Assembly (NCBI GenBank): GCA_033182465.1
Contig: CP137330.1
Span: 62,001-126,000, forward strand
DNA length: 64,000 nucleotides
DNA from: Sanghuangporus weigelae
Lineage: Eukaryota > Basidiomycota > Agaricomycetes > Hymenochaetales > Hymenochaetaceae
Direction: 5' to 3'
Made by a program: the position numbers and the translations under genes. The notes below the pieces were generated by a model. That model worked only from the letters and a program-made list of their open reading frames with translations, was not told where the DNA came from and did not search any database. Shown here piece by piece: positions 45,866 to 59,274 of this stretch (the stretch's first letter is position 1; every line of letters begins with the position of its first letter).

Positions 45866-47423
45866 TCACAGCACAAGCACACCACCCACCCAACCGCCCA
45901 CGCCCAGAAACACCCAAAACCAAACCATCCACTCTCCCCCTCCTCTCCCAGCAGCAGCAGCAGCAGCACCACCACCACCACCACCACCACCACCACTAAC
46001 CACCCCCGACGGCTGCTCGTCATGCGCAAACGCAGCTGTCGGCGACACAATCCCCGGGGCAGTCGTATACGCCCTCAAGTGCCTAATCTCGAAGTACGCG
46101 TCGTCGTAGTTCGACCCGCTGCCGATCACGTTGTCCGTGTACTGCAAAATCCAGAAAAAGACAGAGGAGAGTCAGAGAAACGAAGGACGGAACGGAAGAC
46201 AAGCAGACTCACACACTGCCCAGTCGAACCCGTATTCGCACACGTCGCGTTGTACACCGTGTCGACACCAGCCCTACACACGAACACAGAAAAAAAAATT
46301 TTTTTTTATCATCAGCTCTCGTCTCATCTACTCTCCACACCACACAATCCCGCAGAAAAAAAAAAAAAAAAGAGAAAAGCCCTCACCAATCCCCGCAAAG
46401 CGTCACATCAAACACCAACTGCTGACCCGCAAAAAACCGCGTGAAGTCACAGCTCGTATTCGGGTACGCAGCGCTCGGCATGCCCCAGTCGTCCAAGCTC
46501 TCGATGCCCGACGTCGACGTCAAGCGCGCGATGGAGGCCGGGATCTGCGAGCGGGGGAAGTACCATATGCTATAAATCAATAGTAAGGTGAGGATGCAGG
46601 TGAGCGGAAAGGAAAGCCGCACGCACTAAACGCCCGCAACATCAAACTGCACCGCCCAAACACCCCCACCCTGTTGTGCAAACGCGCTCCCGAAGCTCGC
46701 CTCCTTCGTCTCCGTGACGGTGCACCCCGACGGCGTCGAGCAGTCGCTGCTCGTATCCTCTCCATCCGAGTTCTCCGAATTCGACGCGCCGAGCTGCTGA
46801 GGCGGGGTGGAATGATAGCACCCGGGCGTGGAGTGGAGCGCCATCTGGTTTGCGGACATGAGGTTCACGCCCTCGATGATGTCGATCTCGCCGTCGTCCG
46901 GCCAGAGAGGGCCCTTAGTCCAGAACGCCGGCCACACCTAACATCCACGCATCCCGTCATCATCATCAGTTCCCATCCAAACTTAAAAATCCCCAGAGAA
47001 CTCACCGAACACCCAAAAGGCAAATGTGCCAAATCCAACACCCACAAGCTCCCCACGCCATAGCTGTCCGAGCTCGTAATCCGGACACTATCGCGCTTGT
47101 CGTTCCACGGCACGTACGTCGAATTATCCACCCTAATGATCGCGTTCCCCGAACGTGAGTCGACATACGCGAGTGAACTCGAAAGGGCTGTTGAGCGGTC
47201 GAGCCAATTCACATCGCCTGTACACATACATAAGGGAAATGAGAAACGGCGATAGATAGAGGGGCGCGTACGTACCGAGAGTGAGATTATCCCAAAAGCC
47301 ATAAAAGTCCCACCTATCGAAGAATGTCGAGCCTGCATACTCGCGGACGAGCTCGTACGCTGTACACCCCGATACAAGTACAAGGAAGAGCAACGTGGCA
47401 GAAAGTGGTATCCGGAACGGCAT
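45866..47423 (-). CDS. GH16 endo-1,3(4)-beta-glucanase, GPI-type
   Basis: The start at 47423 gives a signal peptide (MPFRIPLSATLLFLVLVSGC). The mature part begins YELVREYAGSTFFDRWDFYG and FWDNLTLGDVNWLD. Later exons hold GNAIIRVDNSTYVP, DSYGVGSLWVLDLAHLPFGC, VWPAFWTKGPLWPDDGEIDI and IEGVNLMSANQMALHSTPGC. The active-site motif GEIDIIEG has both catalytic Glu residues and the intervening Asp, as in fungal GH16 laminarinases or mixed-linkage glucanases. The C-terminus has YDDAYFEIRHLRAYT, then a poly-Gly/poly-Ala stretch encoded by a GGT/GCT trinucleotide run, and a hydrophobic tail (WMVWFWVFLGVGGWVGG) fitting a GPI signal. The enzyme probably remodels wall glucan at the cell surface. Confidence 0.92.
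45951..45998. repeat. (GCA)n(CCA)n trinucleotide repeat inside GH16 coding sequence
   Basis: About five GCA units followed by about nine CCA units on the plus strand encode Gly9-Ala6 on the minus strand. It lies just before the hydrophobic C-terminal tail. Confidence 0.9.
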
Positions 47424-48326
47424 GTCGAAGTGAGGTGTTATACGAAAAGCGGTGCAGTGTCTAGTTCGCTCCATAATCACCGACCCCAGTTAGTCCAATA
47501 GCCTCAGCCTCAGCCCGGTTCCTGTTCTAGACCACACCCTTCAGCCTCAATCCCTCGTGTCCTCCCTCAAAAAAACATATCTCAGACGCTCAATCTCCAT
47601 CAGTCCCTATGCATTTGTACATAAGCGCCTCATTCACTTTGCCTACTGCGTGAATTGTGCGTTGGCGCTAGTCGTGTCCGTAATCGCAATCAATCGGCGT
47701 CCGTGTGTCCGAGTTTGAGAATAACGTGCATGTAATCAACACGAGGTCGAATGTGAAGATCTGAACTAAGGGGCAAGGCACAAACAACGTACAACAATGC
47801 ACAACAAATAATACTTGTATTTATACATTGTCTCTCACTTGCTCGTTCCAACGTAACATAACACTGTAACATTCCACACATTCCTTTTCGTGGCGTGGAG
47901 TACTAGCGTCCGACCGAATCGTGGTGGTGCATGGAAGTACATTCTCTCATCTCCAACGGAGTGAATACAGATCCAGATCCGTGAAAGTCCATACACACGC
48001 ACGATAACAAATCCACTTTACCTTGACTTCATTCTCGCATCCATTCCATATATACATAGTAAAGAATGACAGCAGAAAAATAAAAGACAAAAGCAAGATA
48101 CCTTCTTTCCTCCAAACACCGAGTCAAGATAACACAAAGACACAAAAGAACGTCGAAAAGGAAAGAAAGGAGGAAGGAATCCAGGGCGTGGAATCACGAG
48201 GATCCACACTCTGTATGTACATACGTATGCGCTCAATTCCAAATGCTCAATAAAAATACTCCCCCTCCCCTCGTAAGAGATCTTCCTCACATCCGGGTAG
48301 AAACCGCACGCAGCTCACGTTCACGC
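47424..48326. other. Intergenic, GH16 promoter and peroxidase 3' flank
   Basis: About 900 bases. Only short open frames, without recognisable protein or repeat. Confidence 0.45.
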
Positions 48327-49794
<1,468 letters not shown>

Positions 49795-50542
49795 CACAGC
49801 AACGGAGTCAGGATAGTGAAGGAGAGGAAATGTCGATGTCGACTGAAGAAAAACCTCGTCCAACTTCACGCCGCTTTTAAACCTCTCGTCCCTGAAAAAT
49901 CCCGTCAAACAAAATACAGAAGGAACGCGAGAAGAAAAAACATATCAAGACATACCCGCAGCATTTCCACCCGCCCTCGACGAGAGAAAGACGTATCAAG
50001 CTAGTTTCTGTTCCGAAACACCCACTCAATCTCAGAAAGAAAATTCTCTAGCCAGGTCAACCACTCACATCACGCGCATTCCGTAAAATAATCATAGCCA
50101 TAGCCATAGCAGCGCGGTATACGGCTGCAACGGCGCACCCACGCAAATCAACGGTCCGCAGCAGAAGCAGAAGCGGACGCTTCATCTAAGCGTGAAAACA
50201 TTGAGCGCTTCCGCAAGAGGAATGTTTGATCGGACCATCGACCGCTGATACCTCCTCAAGGCAGGCGCGGATCATGATTAAAACATAAAAACATAACATA
50301 TGCGCACGGCGGCCGGCCCCACGCGAGCAAGCGGCTGCGAAACAAAGGAAATCGCGTGGGAGATTGCAGTACTGCTGCACAAGCTTGAGAAACGAACGTC
50401 ATTCCGTTTAAGATTAGGCTTGCTCGTCCCTTAGCGCGGCCGTCTCTCGACCGCGAAGTCCGTTGAGCTTGGCAGCCTGTTTGGTCTGCATGAGCCCCGA
50501 AGCGAGTAGTGTTCCGAACGACCGTGCGTGAAAGTAGATGTT
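49795..50542. promoter_or_regulatory. Upstream region of the manganese peroxidase
   Basis: On the minus strand TTTAAAAGCGG lies about 80 bp upstream of the peroxidase ATG. One TGCGCAC word (50301-50307), matching the TGCRCNC metal-response consensus described for MnP promoters, lies about 510 bp upstream. A single short match can be chance. No gene is recognised here. Confidence 0.35.
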
Positions 50543-51078
50543 ATGAGCGCGGGTGAAGAGGTGATTGTCGCTGTCGCAGTCGTTGTCCCTGATCGCAATT
50601 ACGCTATTCCGAAAGTAAGAACCCGAATTCAAGAGGTGCACCTTTCGAGTACGGAAAACGAGAAGACTCCAGAAGACCAAACAAGGTGGAAACAGCTCGT
50701 CGAGGGCTCATTTCTATCCATCTTCCATTCCCATAGCTTTGAAAGGATCACAGTCAGAGAGCGGAACAAACGACATTTTCCGGTCTGCTCACCTTCATTC
50801 ACATCATCATGGAATTCTTCACTGCGGGGAATTTCATGTCGGGCTCCGTCACAGACGATGTAATAACCGGGTCGTTCTACCCTGATTCGCCACTCCCTTT
50901 CAGTCTGTTTGGCAGAAAAGCGCTACCTCGTCAAGGAATGCTTCCCATCTTCTGTTCAGAAATCAAAGTGAATGCCGACACGGAGCCGCGCAACCTCCTC
51001 CGGAAGCCGCTCGTTGAGAGTCTCGTCAAAGATGCTGAGAACTTGCGTTGGCACCGTGTGAGATTAACGAAAGAGTGA
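50543..51078 (+). CDS. Hypothetical protein, uncertain gene
   Basis: The start at 50543 gives MSAGEEVIVAVAVVVPDRNY. A good GTAAGA donor follows AIPK at about 50610. A second open stretch from 50809 reads MEFFTAGNFMSGSVTDDVIT, FYPDSPLPFSLFGRKALPRQ and ends WHRVRLTKE with TGA at 51078. Joining the two needs one or two introns whose acceptors are not certain. The protein would be about 140-170 residues, soluble, with no motif I recognise. It could also be two unrelated open frames. Confidence 0.35.
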
Positions 51079-51692
51079 AATGCTAGTCGCTCAGCAATCA
51101 CCGCAGAGGCAGCTACATAAGGGGATGCAAAATATTGCTATGAGACGATTGAGAGATATTGTAGAGTCCCTAGAGTGAGAGTCCGACCGATCGTGCCATG
51201 ACATTAATATTGAGAGGATTTATGACCAAAGGGTGAATAGAATGCGAGTAAATGCTAAGCTCTGCCTGAGATATTCACACATCTAGCTCCACCCCACTTT
51301 GCAAGCAAATGTCATCGTACACAGAATGCGGTTTGGGGAAGACCCTGATTTGTTGTCGAAATGAAATAGAAATAATAATAATTGATCTTGCTTATGTCAG
51401 CGGAACCGTAATGTAATCTCGCACGCCACCAGTGTAGGTGTACTTGTTGCAATATAAGTACATCCAGTCGTCCTGCGTCCTGATCTATCTGGATGCCCGT
51501 GGAATTGGTTCCCCGGTTCGGCCTGCGGAATGGACATGTGACTCCGCAGCAGAAATAGCTCGTGAATATCATAGATGCATTTTCTCCGACAAGATCACGT
51601 ACCAACTTGTTATTGAACGATGTATGTATAGATAAGCAGTACAGATTTGACAAGTCAAGCTACATCTTGTCTTGAAAATTCAGCTCTACTAG
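51079..51692. other. Intergenic
   Basis: About 610 bases with no recognised gene or repeat; 3' flank of the P-loop/nuclease gene. Confidence 0.45.
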
Positions 51693-53665
51693 CTACAGCG
51701 ACACGTCAGAGTCATCCTCGTCCATTGGAGTCAACGGAGAGTCATCACTGTCTTCAGATAGTTGATATTCGCTCTCAACCGGCATTGTTTGCTTCCCCGG
51801 GCCTTCCGTCGTATTCCCTTCCGTACCTGTCGGATGAGAATCGATAGGTACAATAAGGTGATGTACACTCCGAATCGTATTCTTGCCAGTGTTCCGTCCT
51901 TTCATGACGAGTGTCTCCAAGCCACCCATATCGCCTTTCAAAGGGCACGTCACCACGACGAGGTCCACGTGTTGTGCGCCAAGCCTTTTCAGCCAGGACA
52001 ATTTCGTTACCTTGAAGTCGTGCCATTTCTCAACCGTCACTTGAAATAGCGTAGCGACTTTCGAGTCTTTTTCATAGATAAGGGCGTCAACTGCCGGGAA
52101 ATTTCCGGTCACCGGAACGTAGAACTTCTCGTCGAGCGTCTTTATTTCGCCCATTGCAAAGTGAGCCGTAGGCAATGAAGAGTAGGTCGCATCGTCCGGG
52201 ACTTTCTGATCTTCAATTTCCACAAGTTTACGCTGATATCCTATACGAAGATATTCGGCGGGTGAGCCTGCGTCAAAACGCCAAAAGGTCTTTTCACCGT
52301 CGAACTCCTCGTTCATTCGCGTCATAGCCCATTCACCACCAAGAGGGAACTCGTCCACGAAAAGACGCTCCAAAAGGAACCCTGCACTAGCTTTTGTAAA
52401 GCCGTTTGCGACAAACAACTTATAGAGACTACGAGCCGCAGCAGCCTGGTGACTCGAGAAGAGTGAGTACAACCTCTCCGTCAGGTACCTCGTTGGTACA
52501 CCTCTCGTGGCTACCTCGCGATTTCCCTTAGACGGGAAGGTATGAATGACAAAGTTAGAAACTTCAGGATCCAAACCGGCGAAGTTGCCAGGGGCGCCGA
52601 AGAGGAGATGATCGAGTTTATACATGTCGAGCGACGCAATCTTCTGCTTGACCAGTATGTCGTAACGGTCATTATAGTCGGAACTGCCGTATACGAAGCG
52701 AGGAGCGGAGCCATATTTCTCGACAAAGTAACGCATTGTCCTCTCGTCCGGAAGTTCATCCCAGAGTCTACACTGGAAGTTTCGGCTGTCAGATAGTGCA
52801 ATCAGTATCAGAGGGAAAAGAAAAGGAAAGATGATAAAGACGCGATGATGAGATCGTCCATGGACCAGAGATCCATGTATAGCTGAGGAGGTATTGACCG
52901 GTCCGTCTTCGTAAGCCAATCAAGATTATGGGAGCGTGCCGAAGCCGCATAAACAATGAAACCTTCGCAAAACGAAGCCGCCGTGATAATATCAGACGGT
53001 ACGCTCTGCAACTTGTCCCTGCAATCCACGAGGAACCAAGTTCCCGTCGCGAGTAGAGCTTCGTTGCGTAACCTTTCGATGTTAATAAATTGGACTCCCT
53101 TCACGTCGATAAAGAAGACACCCGTGTCGTCTATCATGAGGGCGGTAGGCAGTTTGCAGAGAAGACGAAGAACGAGGATGTAAAGTAGAGAAACACTCTT
53201 CCCTAGTAAGACGATATTAGCAGAACCTCTTGACCACCCAAAACGAGACAGTTAGCCATACCTACCTATTCCAGGGTTTCCAGTTATACATACACCGCGA
53301 GTTACCAATCGGGGAAGATTTTGTTTGAACGGGTTCTTAATGCCAAATTCAGGATCTGCCTCGACTTCTACGTTCTCTAGCCCCTTCTTCTTGCACGAGC
53401 GGATCACGTCCATCAACATGTCTTGAAGCTCGTCCCTGACGTAGAGTGCTGCTACATGGAAAGAATAGAGTAACATGGGAGTCTTGCAAGTGTCGCTTAG
53501 CCACGTAAGAACCGTAGCGTCGCGCTCGTGCTTATTGACTCTGAAGGATTCGCGGACGAAAACTTTAGCAAGGTCCCCTCCCCAGGCGAGTTCATACAAT
53601 TTCGTAATGGAGTCGGACATCGTCTTTTCTCCGACCTGCAAGTCTTCGACAGTATAGAACGGCAT
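51693..53665 (-). CDS. P-loop NTPase fused to REase-fold nuclease (Crinkler/RHS type)
   Basis: Three exons, 53266-53665, 52842-53202 and 51693-52785, join in frame to exactly 617 residues. Residues 1-130 (MPFYTVEDLQVGEKTMSDSI...) form an N-terminal domain without a known name. Walker A, VCITGNPGIGKSVSLLYIL, spans the first intron. Strands TWFLVDCRD and EGFIVYAASAR look like Walker B and sensor strands. The middle is helical (RMNEEFDGEKTFWRFDAGSP). Near residue 480, YVPVTGNFPAVDALIYEKDS then ATLFQVTVEKWHDFK carries the D-x(n)-Q-x-T pattern of the restriction-endonuclease-like nucleases found in Crinkler and trypanosome RHS proteins. The C-terminus is acidic (DEDDSDVSL). Family knowledge suggests ATP-gated nuclease activity in the nucleus or against mobile elements; this is inference. 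It diverges from eL42 with 253 bp between starts. Confidence 0.8.
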
Positions 53666-53918
53666 GTGGATGGTACTGAAGGAGGGGGAAGTGCTAGTGA
53701 TGGGTGTATGGCTGGTAAGGGTGCTGCTCTATTCATCGACAACGTGCTGTACATGTACGTAGCTGGAGTTAGTACTGTAAGATGCGATCGGCACTGACGT
53801 ATCACGTGAAGCAGATCAGCATGATCGTGGGAACTGCTGTACAGTTTCCGTCTTCGGGCACATCTACCGTGCTCATCGCTGCCGTCGACCGTGAGTCCTC
53901 TCGAAAACCCAAGGTAAA
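53666..53918. promoter_or_regulatory. Shared promoter region, P-loop/nuclease gene and eL42
   Basis: 253 bp between divergent start codons. The eL42 promoter, presumably strong and constitutive, must lie here, upstream of the nuclease gene as well. Confidence 0.45.
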
Positions 53919-54514
53919 ATGGTAAACATTCCAAAGTGAGTGTTTATTTTCGGGCCGTTCTTGACGCATTCTGAATGAACTTGCAGGACCCGCCGGACGT
54001 GTAAGTCCCTACTTCTCCATAGAACTGGATAGGAGCTGACTTGATTGAACGCATGATAACAGTCTGCAAGGGGAAACAGTGCAGGAAGCATACGTACGTC
54101 CTCTCATTCTTGCCAGCGTTACGCATTTCTCACCTTGCTTGACGCAGTCCACACAAAGTCACCCAGTACAAGACTGGGAAGGCTTCGATAGTCGCGCAAG
54201 GAAAGCGCCGTTACGACCGAAAGCAGTCCGGTTATGGTGGTCAGACCAAGCCAGTCTTCCACAAGAAGGCAAAGACTACGAAGAAGGTCGTCTTGCGCCT
54301 AGAATGCACCGTATGCAAATACAAGATGCAGTTACCTTTGAAGCGTTGCAAGCAGTGCGTATCATTGCCGCTTCAAATCATCTTCCAGTGACTGATCATG
54401 CGTTTCGCCCAGCTTCGAACTTGGTGGTGACAAGAAGACGAAGGGTGCTGCCCTACAATTCGTGCGTACAACGCAACATATCTCATTTTCGCGTGCTCAT
54501 CCTGCCTTCAGTGA
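53919..54514 (+). CDS. RPL44: 60S ribosomal protein eL42 (L44/L36a)
   Basis: Six exons can be joined: MVNIP-K, KTRRTF (14 nt micro-exon GACCCGCCGGACGT), [10 protein letters not shown], then the main exon [68 protein letters not shown], then [17 protein letters not shown]. The stop TGA (54512-54514) lies directly after a CAG acceptor, so the last coding exon holds only the stop codon. Zinc-binding CxxC pairs (CKGKQC and CTVC...C) are present. The residue after GGQTK is Pro, the form linked in yeasts to cycloheximide sensitivity (Gln gives resistance). About 105 residues, the normal length. The protein sits at the ribosomal E site. Confidence 0.96.
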
Positions 54515-55683
54515 TCATTCTCCATACCCGGATTCTCCCCTTCGCCTCTTTCCACGCAAACTCATACGCGATGTATTCCATGCATTAAATGATTATGGTA
54601 TGCTTGTTGCATTTTGTACCACCAGGATTATTGCTTGTGCAATCAATGGTGCAATCAATACTTGTCCCAAGGACATGGCTTCCTTTCGATTTTAGTTGTA
54701 TTGAGTTCCGCATTGATGAGTTTACTGGTTTCATCGGCGTTTGACCTACTTCCTGAGGCACATCAAGCCCATTCAGTACTGCCGCCTGCCTTTCATCAAT
54801 CACTTGCGATACTCAATCAAGGCACGAACGCCACGAAGGAAGCAGCTGGCGTTTTTTCTTGCATCTCCGTTTTTCTCGTTCTGGATATCTGGTCTGTGTT
54901 CCTGAATCCAGAACTAAAGTATAGCATCAGATGGTCCCTTTTGCAAAGATTTTCTTGAGTAAGCTTCAGTCACCGCGGTACTTGTGTTTCTCTGACTGCC
55001 GCTGTGGAGCAAGCTATCTATAGCGTACCTGTTCGTTCTTCCGGTTCATACGCAAACGTCCGCCCTTCTCGGGATCACGGATACTTCCGCAACAGAGGAC
55101 GAAGGTGCGGCTTGCGTAGTTGCATAGTCTTGCGATCGTCCATTCACTTAGGACACTAGTTAATCCCGACGTTTATTTTTTATTTGCAGTCAAACAAAGA
55201 TTCTCTGACAGATGCAAGGACTAGAGCCAATCCTAACAGCCTTCGTGTTTTTCATATCCTCCCATCATCATACATCAAAATGCGCGATCATCACCTCAAC
55301 AATCCGAAGCCAAAACGGCAGAAGCACCCAATCATCTACTTCGTCTTCTTAGAGTGCTGATAGATTGCACCCACCCTCAGCCTCAGCCTCAATGCAAGCG
55401 AAACCTCTCTCCTTATATAGCAATCTCCGACTCTATTCCCTTGGTTCGCTGGTTCTCGAAGCCTTCCCATCTCGACAGGCGTGAGGCATGATGCTCGAAT
55501 AAGCTCCATCAAACCTGCATTACCTCGGAGAAACCTGCGTCATGGTGCCCTGCCTCATCCCTTTCTTCCGCACATGAGAGATATAGTATATCAATCCTGT
55601 CGGACCAGCTTCCTGTCCTGCCACCCCTTCTGAACCCTTTACCCTGCACGAATTTGACCGCACAGAGTCCTTAGCTCTACCAG
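54515..55683. other. Intergenic with weak open frame
   Basis: About 1.2 kb. An open frame at 54614-54958 encodes hydrophobic stretches (SILVVLSSALMSLLVSSAFD) but has no recognised family and overlaps the expected eL42 3' UTR. The rest is promoter of the DUF6533 copy 3 gene with a CT-rich tract. No repeat recognised. Confidence 0.4.
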
Positions 55684-57373
55684 ATGATCTCAACGGTACC
55701 CACTCTACACGGTCTTTCAGCAATCTCCGTGCGGGATGCAAAGACATCCGCTGCAATCACTTTTGAGCTAGGTGATCAGCTCGCCTCCTACTTTGGCATG
55801 GCAGCGACGTGCCTGCTCACTTATGATATCAGTAAGTTTATCATGCGCATCGAAGGTTCCCCTATCTGATGACAATGTACTCTTACAGTAACGACTATAG
55901 ACAAGGAAGTGGGTATAGTCTACTGGCATCTCATCTCTTTGGTCATTCATGACAAACTACAATTCCAGGTTCATCTCTTCTGGGCGAGTAGGATTATCGG
56001 AATGACCTAACGAGACTGAGACTAATCACCACTGATAACAATCGTTCAGAAAGCTCGCAGCAACCTCACGACTTGGGTATTCTTCCTCGTGAGTCTCCAG
56101 TCTTGAGAAGACATGATTGCCTCAGCTGATACGCTTTCATAGAATCGGTACATCGGATTTTATGCCGCAGCAATAAATACGATCTATTTCCTCAACCCCC
56201 ATCGTAAGTCTCTAACTTTTCTGCGCGACCAAAGAGCTCAGAGGTCTGTATCTCCACGCTAAACAGTCTCCTTCTCTAATCACATTACTCCGGACTCTAA
56301 TTTGTGAGCCGAAAATTTAATTCATTGGGAAAAGAGCACCGCATATCTGAGCTAATTCACTTTTGATCGTACAGCTGTGAGCGGAACTTCGAAACATATG
56401 AAATCAATTAACAAATAGACTGTTAGGCGCCTTTGGGGCATGGTCTCATCAACTCGCGGGTAGGCATTCCCATCAAATAAAACATTCTACCAACTCAAAT
56501 ATCTTCTAGGATGGTTTGGGATTGTCATGATTGACTGTAAATCTGACACATTTGATACGATCATAAAATATGCGCTGACATGTTATGAAAGATATTTTAT
56601 TATTGAGGGTTCTTGCCCTTTGTCCCGGAGGTAAAGGAAAAGTTACCTTTCCCTAGGGATTGACTCACAGACGTCTTGTCAGACAAAAAGCTGGCTCGCT
56701 TCCTTACGGCTCTCTTCGCGGCGGAGAGCATAGCGTCATTCGGACTACTGCTCCATATCGAGATAGTTTATCACCGTGAGTAATACGCGCCTTTCCATCC
56801 CCGCGGTGAATCAGGAAGTTCCTTGTAGCCGGAAACATACACGTTCTTAACCGAGTCTATTGCGGAATTCGCGGGCATTTCGATAAACAGTCAGCGACGG
56901 GTTATTGGTAAGTTGATTTCAAAATTCATCCCCAACTTCCCAGATTATTGGCTAACAAGGCTCGGAAGGATCCTTCCTTTGATATTTGAAATCGTCCTGC
57001 TCGGTGTCGCGATACACAAGTCGATAACCTACTGGGGTTCTTTCAAGGAGCTCGGGCGCTTCAAACTTGCTTCCATCCTCTTGCGGGACCAAGTCATCTA
57101 TTTCATAATGTACGCTTATTCCTCCTCCCTGACCCGAATCAACCACACTGAGTAACTTGTAATAGCGTAATGGCTTGCAGCGTCGGAAGTATCACCGTGT
57201 ACTGGATTGACGACTCGAACTTCCAAGCCGTCGTCTCTGGATTCGCAAATGCATCACTGCCATGCGTCTTAGGCAGCCACCTCCTGTTCAACCTCAAGGA
57301 AGCCGCGCTGAAGAGTCCTACAGACAGCACGGACCGCGGCACTCTTACGGTTAGCGACGTGCGTTTCAATTAA
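55684..57373 (+). CDS. DUF6533 seven-helix membrane protein, copy 3
   Basis: The start gives MISTVPTLHGLSAISVRDAK, then YFGMAATCLLTYDI and the split DUF6533 core with a short TIDKE exon. Later pieces read VFFLNRYIGFYAAAINTIYF, GWFGIVMIDY, RFLTALFAAESIASFGLLLH and GRILPLIFEIVLLGVAIHKS. The tail has FKLASILLRDQVIYFIM, SLPCVLGSHLLFNLKEAALK and ends SDVRFN. About ten exons. It is the most diverged copy here, though the terminal LRDQVIY and LLFNLKEA blocks align with the others. Membrane protein of unknown ligand. Confidence 0.78.
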
Positions 57374-57671
57374 CATATTATTTATGAGAGAATAGCGAAC
57401 GAGTTTTACGGATTTGCTCTTTTTCCGGTCTGCAGGTTTTGTTTACTAGTGGATTTATGTCATTTGTTTCTGGATAGCATTATTCCGCGGATATGTCATA
57501 TTATAAGGTCAAGTCATCTAAAATAAGTTATCATACCTGTTACGAGCAGCATGTCTGTGACGAGAGGGTCTGAGAATTCAATCAATCAAGTAATTTTATT
57601 CGATCTTTGAGCTTCGATCTAATGATGTCGATGACAGTAATGCAATGTCCTTGATAGTACATTCACATGAG
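57374..57671. other. Intergenic, convergent
   Basis: About 300 bases of AT-rich 3' flank between DUF6533 copy 3 and the dehydrogenase gene; nothing recognised. Confidence 0.45.
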
Positions 57672-59274
57672 TCAAGGTTTGATAGCAATCTTCAATGCAT
57701 TGCGACTGCGCATTTTATCCAGCGCTTGTTGGAAATCCTCCAACGAAAACACATCGGTAATCTAACATACGAAAAAAAAGCGACATCATGTCATAAGCAT
57801 ATTGCGCTTGATCGCAGTTAGTGCAGTGAATTGAGCGCTTACCATCCCATTCACGCTTATCTTTCCTGACTCAAGATAGGCCACCGCGCGGGGAAAGCAA
57901 TAGGTCTGTGCGAAAGAGCCTATGATCTTTGCGTCATTGAGATCATTGTTATGATCAGTCGTGAGGGACATGTGTAGACGAGTCGCTATGCTTACCTGAA
58001 TCTCGTCGCCAAAGATTTTCGACGGCGCCCAATGCACTTGCGCGTTATTGTCGTACACGCCATACATCATGAGCGTCCCTCCCCGACGAACATAATGTAT
58101 CGCGTCATTAGCAAGCTTCTCCGCGCCAGTTGCTTCAATCTGTTCAAAACAGGTAGTCATCGACACTGGGCTTGGCAGCAAAGACAAATAAAGCATGATA
58201 CTGACAACAACATCAAATCCATAAGGGTTCTCTTCTTTCAGTTTCTTCCACTGTTCATCAGGAGCTTCTCGATCAAGCTCAATAATCTCATCTGCAGCGT
58301 TGATCGTCTTGGCTATGCGCGTCTTCGGGCCCTTGTTTGCAATCACGACAACTCGCGCCGCACCGTTTAGTCTTAATAGTTGGGCTAGGATTAGACCTGT
58401 GGGTCCTGCGCCGAGCAATAGGATGTCAAGCCCGGAAGCCCCAGCAGATAGAGCGCTACGTAGCCGATCCAGTCCGTGAACAGCGCAGGCTGCCGGCTCC
58501 ACAAGAGTCGCTTCAACATCCGAGAGATGATGAATCTTGTACACTTTACTCTGATGACTAACAAACTAGTCAAACGATATACGATCTGGAAGGGAGGTTT
58601 GGCAACCAACAAATTGACAAATTCTGCGAAGCCTCCATTCATTGTGCAGCCTTTACTAGCAAAGTTCTCGCACAGGAGGTCCCTTCCGCGACGACAATAA
58701 AAGCAATTACCACACTAGTGAAACTCATAATTAGTCAATAGCATGACCTGTAACAGGATCCAAAAATACCGAGGCACAATTGTCTGCTACGCATCTGTCG
58801 CCAACCGCGAATCCCTTGACATTCTTCCCAACTTCAGTGATCACTCCAACAACTTCATGACCTGGGATGAGCTGGAATCATTCGCGACGATCGAAATAGC
58901 GAATAGATGATACGCTCACAGGAAACTTCGCGATGAATTCACCTTCGTGAATGTGTGCATCAGTCCCGCAGACGCCTGAATTTGATTCGTTTCACAAGGT
59001 CACCCTAGCTCCCGAGCATGCAGAGTGCTCACCGCAGTAGCTCACTTGAAGCATAGAAGACACACTTGGGTGATCCCAACACAGAATGTTAAGGACTACC
59101 ATATCTGACCTTTCACCAGAACCTCGTCGTCTCTAATCCGTGGAATAGAAGTCTGAACAATTTGGAAACATCGCGGCTGCAATCAGGAATCCGAATAGTA
59201 AACTACTTAGCATATCGCAGTGGACATAAATGCGAAAGTGTTGCTACAACCTTATCATACTGGAGTGCCTTCAT
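57672..59274 (-). CDS. D-arabinitol/sorbitol dehydrogenase-like zinc MDR enzyme
   Basis: Exon 1 at 59274 gives MKALQYDK. It splices to [40 protein letters not shown] and [20 protein letters not shown]. Catalytic zinc ligands are the Cys of CGVCGTD and the His-Glu of GHEVVG. The structural-zinc loop is rebuilt across introns as DNCASVF ... [20 protein letters not shown]. The Rossmann NAD(P) site is [20 protein letters not shown], then [14 protein letters not shown] and SKIFGDEIQ, ending [20 protein letters not shown] and IKP. Block order and spacing match fungal D-arabinitol 2-dehydrogenases, which interconvert arabinitol and ribulose or xylulose in the cytosol. About eight introns. A decayed copy of its 5' half lies at 61.6-62.3 kb. 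Confidence 0.9.

Noticed and set aside
49795-50542. Metal-response element control of the peroxidase
   Set aside because: Only one 7 bp match, about 510 bp upstream; too little to claim regulation.
54614-54958. Possible small membrane protein
   Set aside because: Overlaps the expected eL42 3' UTR, no conserved motif; described only as intergenic.
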